Below, piece by piece: positions 6,055-7,572 of a stretch of 7,572 nt of DNA (position 1 is the stretch's first letter; each line of letters starts with the position of its first letter). This stretch comes from Acetobacteraceae bacterium (GTDB lineage Bacteria; Pseudomonadota; Alphaproteobacteria; Acetobacterales; Acetobacteraceae). The DNA lies in NCBI GenBank assembly GCA_027489135.1, contig JAIYAI010000024.1, positions 1-7,572 of the forward strand. Direction: 5' to 3'. The notes beneath the pieces are model-generated. The model ran no database searches. It worked only from the letters and a program-made list of their open reading frames with translations, and was not told the DNA's origin. The translations under genes and the position numbers were made by a program.

Positions 6055-7572
6055 GCGGGTCACAAGGGACTGCGGCGGTGACCGCGCCGACGCGGATGCA
6101 GCGCATCCTCGATACGGTGGAGCGGGTCGGCAACCAGGTGCCGCACCCGGTGATGATCTTCGTCTACCTGATCGGCATCATCATCGTGCTGTCGACGATC
6201 CTCTCGGTGTTCGGCGCGCAGGTGAGCTACCAGGCCTACAACCCCGCGACCGGCGAGATCGAGCCCGCCTCGACCGCGGCCCGGAGCCTTCTGACCATCG
6301 AAGGCATCCGCTTCATGTACACCGGCGTGGTGGCCAATTTCATGAGCTTCACCGCGGTGGGCGTGATCATCATCGCGATGGTCGGCGTCGGCGTCGCCGA
6401 GGAAGCGGGCCTGGTGAAGGTGCTGATCCGCAAGCTGGTCATCATCTCGCCGCGCTGGGCGCTGACCTGGATCCTCACCTTCGTCGGCATCCTCTCCTCC
6501 GTCGCGGCGGATGCCGGCTACCTGGTGCTGATCCCCCTGGCGGCGGCGGCCTTCCTGAGCGTCGGGCGGCATCCGCTGGCGGGGCTTGCGGTGGGCTTCG
6601 CCTCGGTCGCGGCGGCCTTCCTGGTGAACATCCTGATCGTCCCGGTGGACGGCATCCTGACCGAGATCACCAACGACGCCATCCGCCTGGTCAACCCGAA
6701 CCAGTCGATCGACCTGGCAGCGAATGTCTGGTTCTCGCTCGGCTCGGTGGTCCTGCTGACCGTGCTGATCGTGATGGTCACAGAACGCGTGATCGAACCG
6801 CGCCTCGGTACCTACACCGGCGACTACGAGGTGCCGGGCGAGAACGTGCTGAGCGAGGCGGAATACCGCGGGCTGCGCTATGCCGGCCTCGCGCTGCTGG
6901 GCGTGCTGGCCTTCATCGGCCTGCTGCTGCTGCCGCCCGGCGCGCCGCTGCGCAACCCGGAGACGGGCGCGATCGTCAGCGGCTCCCCCTTCATGAGCAG
7001 CCTGATCGTGACCATCGCCCTGGTCTTCCTGGTCACCGGCGCCGCCTATGGCCGCGGTGCCGGCACCATGAAGACCTCGGGCGAGGTGATCGCGGCGATC
7101 ACGAAGGCGATTGGCGGGCTGGCCGGGCTGATCCTGCTGCTGCTGGTGATCAGCCAGTTCATCGCCTTCTTCAACTACACCAACATGGCGACCTTGGCGG
7201 CGGTCTCCGCGGCGCGGATCCTGGAGGCGATGAACCTGCCGTCGATCGCGCTGATCATCGGCTTCGTCATCGCGGTCTTCGGCATCGACCTCATCATCAC
7301 CGCCGCCATCGCAAAATGGGCGATCTTCGCGCCGGTCTTCGTGCCCCTGCTGATGCAGCTCGGCGTGGAGCCGGAGGTGGTGCTTGCGGCCTACCGCGTC
7401 GGCGACAGCCCGATGAACGCGATCACGCCGCTCAACGCCTATTTCGCGATGATCGTCACCTTCGCCATCAAGTACCAGAAGGAGGCGGGGATCGGCACGG
7501 TGATCGCGCTGATGCTGCCCTATGTGATCTGGATCTCGCTGATCTGGACCGCCTTCCTGGCCGGCTGGTACC
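6051..7572 (+). CDS. AbgT family inner-membrane transporter, partial (3' end beyond right edge)
   Basis: Polytopic cytoplasmic-membrane protein of the AbgT family, whose members include E. coli AbgT (p-aminobenzoyl-glutamate uptake) and MtrF/YdaH (reported as antimetabolite exporters). 507 residues are visible against a usual 508-530, so only a short tail is missing. Hydrophobic segments lie roughly at 33-55, 92-114, 136-170, 176-199, 225-244, 277-294, 316-331, 354-374, 398-418 and 485-505. Family blocks: SSVAADAGYLVLIPLAA (149-165), VDGILTEIT (199-207), AAIAKWAIFAPVF (418-430) and YRVGDSPMNAITPLNAYF (448-465). Asp200, Trp423, Pro441 and Arg449 match the spacing of the functional residues described in YdaH and MtrF (W to P +18, W to R +26). 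The GTG start at 6051 gives a GTGA overlap with the dipeptidase stop. An in-frame GTG at 6078, 8 nt after AAGGGA, is a good alternative, and ATG at 6096 is possible. Context favours import of an acidic amide substrate, but direction is inferred. Confidence 0.95.
   Translation, partial: MSGSQGTAAVTAPTRMQRILDTVERVGNQVPHPVMIFVYLIGIIIVLSTILSVFGAQVSYQAYNPATGEIEPASTAARSLLTIEGIRFMYTGVVANFMSFTAVGVIIIAMVGVGVAEEAGLVKVLIRKLVIISPRWALTWILTFVGILSSVAADAGYLVLIPLAAAAFLSVGRHPLAGLAVGFASVAAAFLVNILIVPVDGILTEITNDAIRLVNPNQSIDLAANVWFSLGSVVLLTVLIVMVTERVIEPRLGTYTGDYEVPGENVLSEAEYRGLRYAGLALLGVLAFIGLLLLPPGAPLRNPETGAIVSGSPFMSSLIVTIALVFLVTGAAYGRGAGTMKTSGEVIAAITKAIGGLAGLILLLLVISQFIAFFNYTNMATLAAVSAARILEAMNLPSIALIIGFVIAVFGIDLIITAAIAKWAIFAPVFVPLLMQLGVEPEVVLAAYRVGDSPMNAITPLNAYFAMIVTFAIKYQKEAGIGTVIALMLPYVIWISLIWTAFLAGWY
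6064..6069 (+). promoter_or_regulatory. Candidate internal ribosome site for the AbgT-family gene
   Basis: AAGGGA, 8 nt before an in-frame GTG at 6078. It competes with the coupled GTGA start at 6051, which has no good site of its own. If used, it shortens the protein by nine residues, all before the first membrane segment. Confidence 0.35.

Noticed and set aside
6060..6572. Minus-strand open frame rich in His and Asp opposite the AbgT-family gene
   Set aside because: The His/Asp-rich composition is the usual reverse complement of membrane-segment codons (ATC, GTC, GTG). No start signal or family likeness is visible.

Overview
The window is very GC-rich, with codon third positions almost all G or C and densely packed genes. 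It looks like a chromosomal segment of an alphaproteobacterium, plausibly an Acetobacteraceae/Roseomonas-type soil or water organism. The taxonomic call is inference from composition and gene families; no rRNA or marker gene is present. I recognise six protein-coding genes in two divergent groups, and no RNA gene, insertion sequence, CRISPR array or phage gene.

Left group (minus strand, read right to left): an HD-superfamily-like protein of the COG4339 type with damaged metal-binding motifs (2772-2119), a type I Baeyer-Villiger flavin monooxygenase (2059-452), and an NAD-type short-chain dehydrogenase/reductase (from 437, running off the left edge). The monooxygenase and the dehydrogenase are 14 nt apart and surely co-transcribed. 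Together they suggest an alcohol to ketone to ester/lactone degradation route.

Centre: a short divergent intergenic region (2773-2919) holds the likely promoters for both groups. A 31-bp near-perfect tandem duplication straddles the predicted start codon of the HD-like gene.

Right group (plus strand): a DcaP-like outer-membrane porin with an N-terminal coiled coil (2920-4653), an M20-family metallo-dipeptidase (4672-6054), and an AbgT-family inner-membrane transporter (from 6051, running off the right edge with probably only a short tail missing). Spacings are 18 nt and a 4-nt overlap, so this is a tight operon. It reads as one uptake-and-hydrolysis route: outer-membrane entry, inner-membrane import, and cleavage of a small amide- or peptide-linked, probably acidic, substrate such as an aminoacyl-glutamate or dipeptide.

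Nothing here is a clearly new type of system. The most interesting points are the porin/dipeptidase/AbgT cassette, the apparently non-catalytic HD-like protein, and the tandem duplication at its 5' end.
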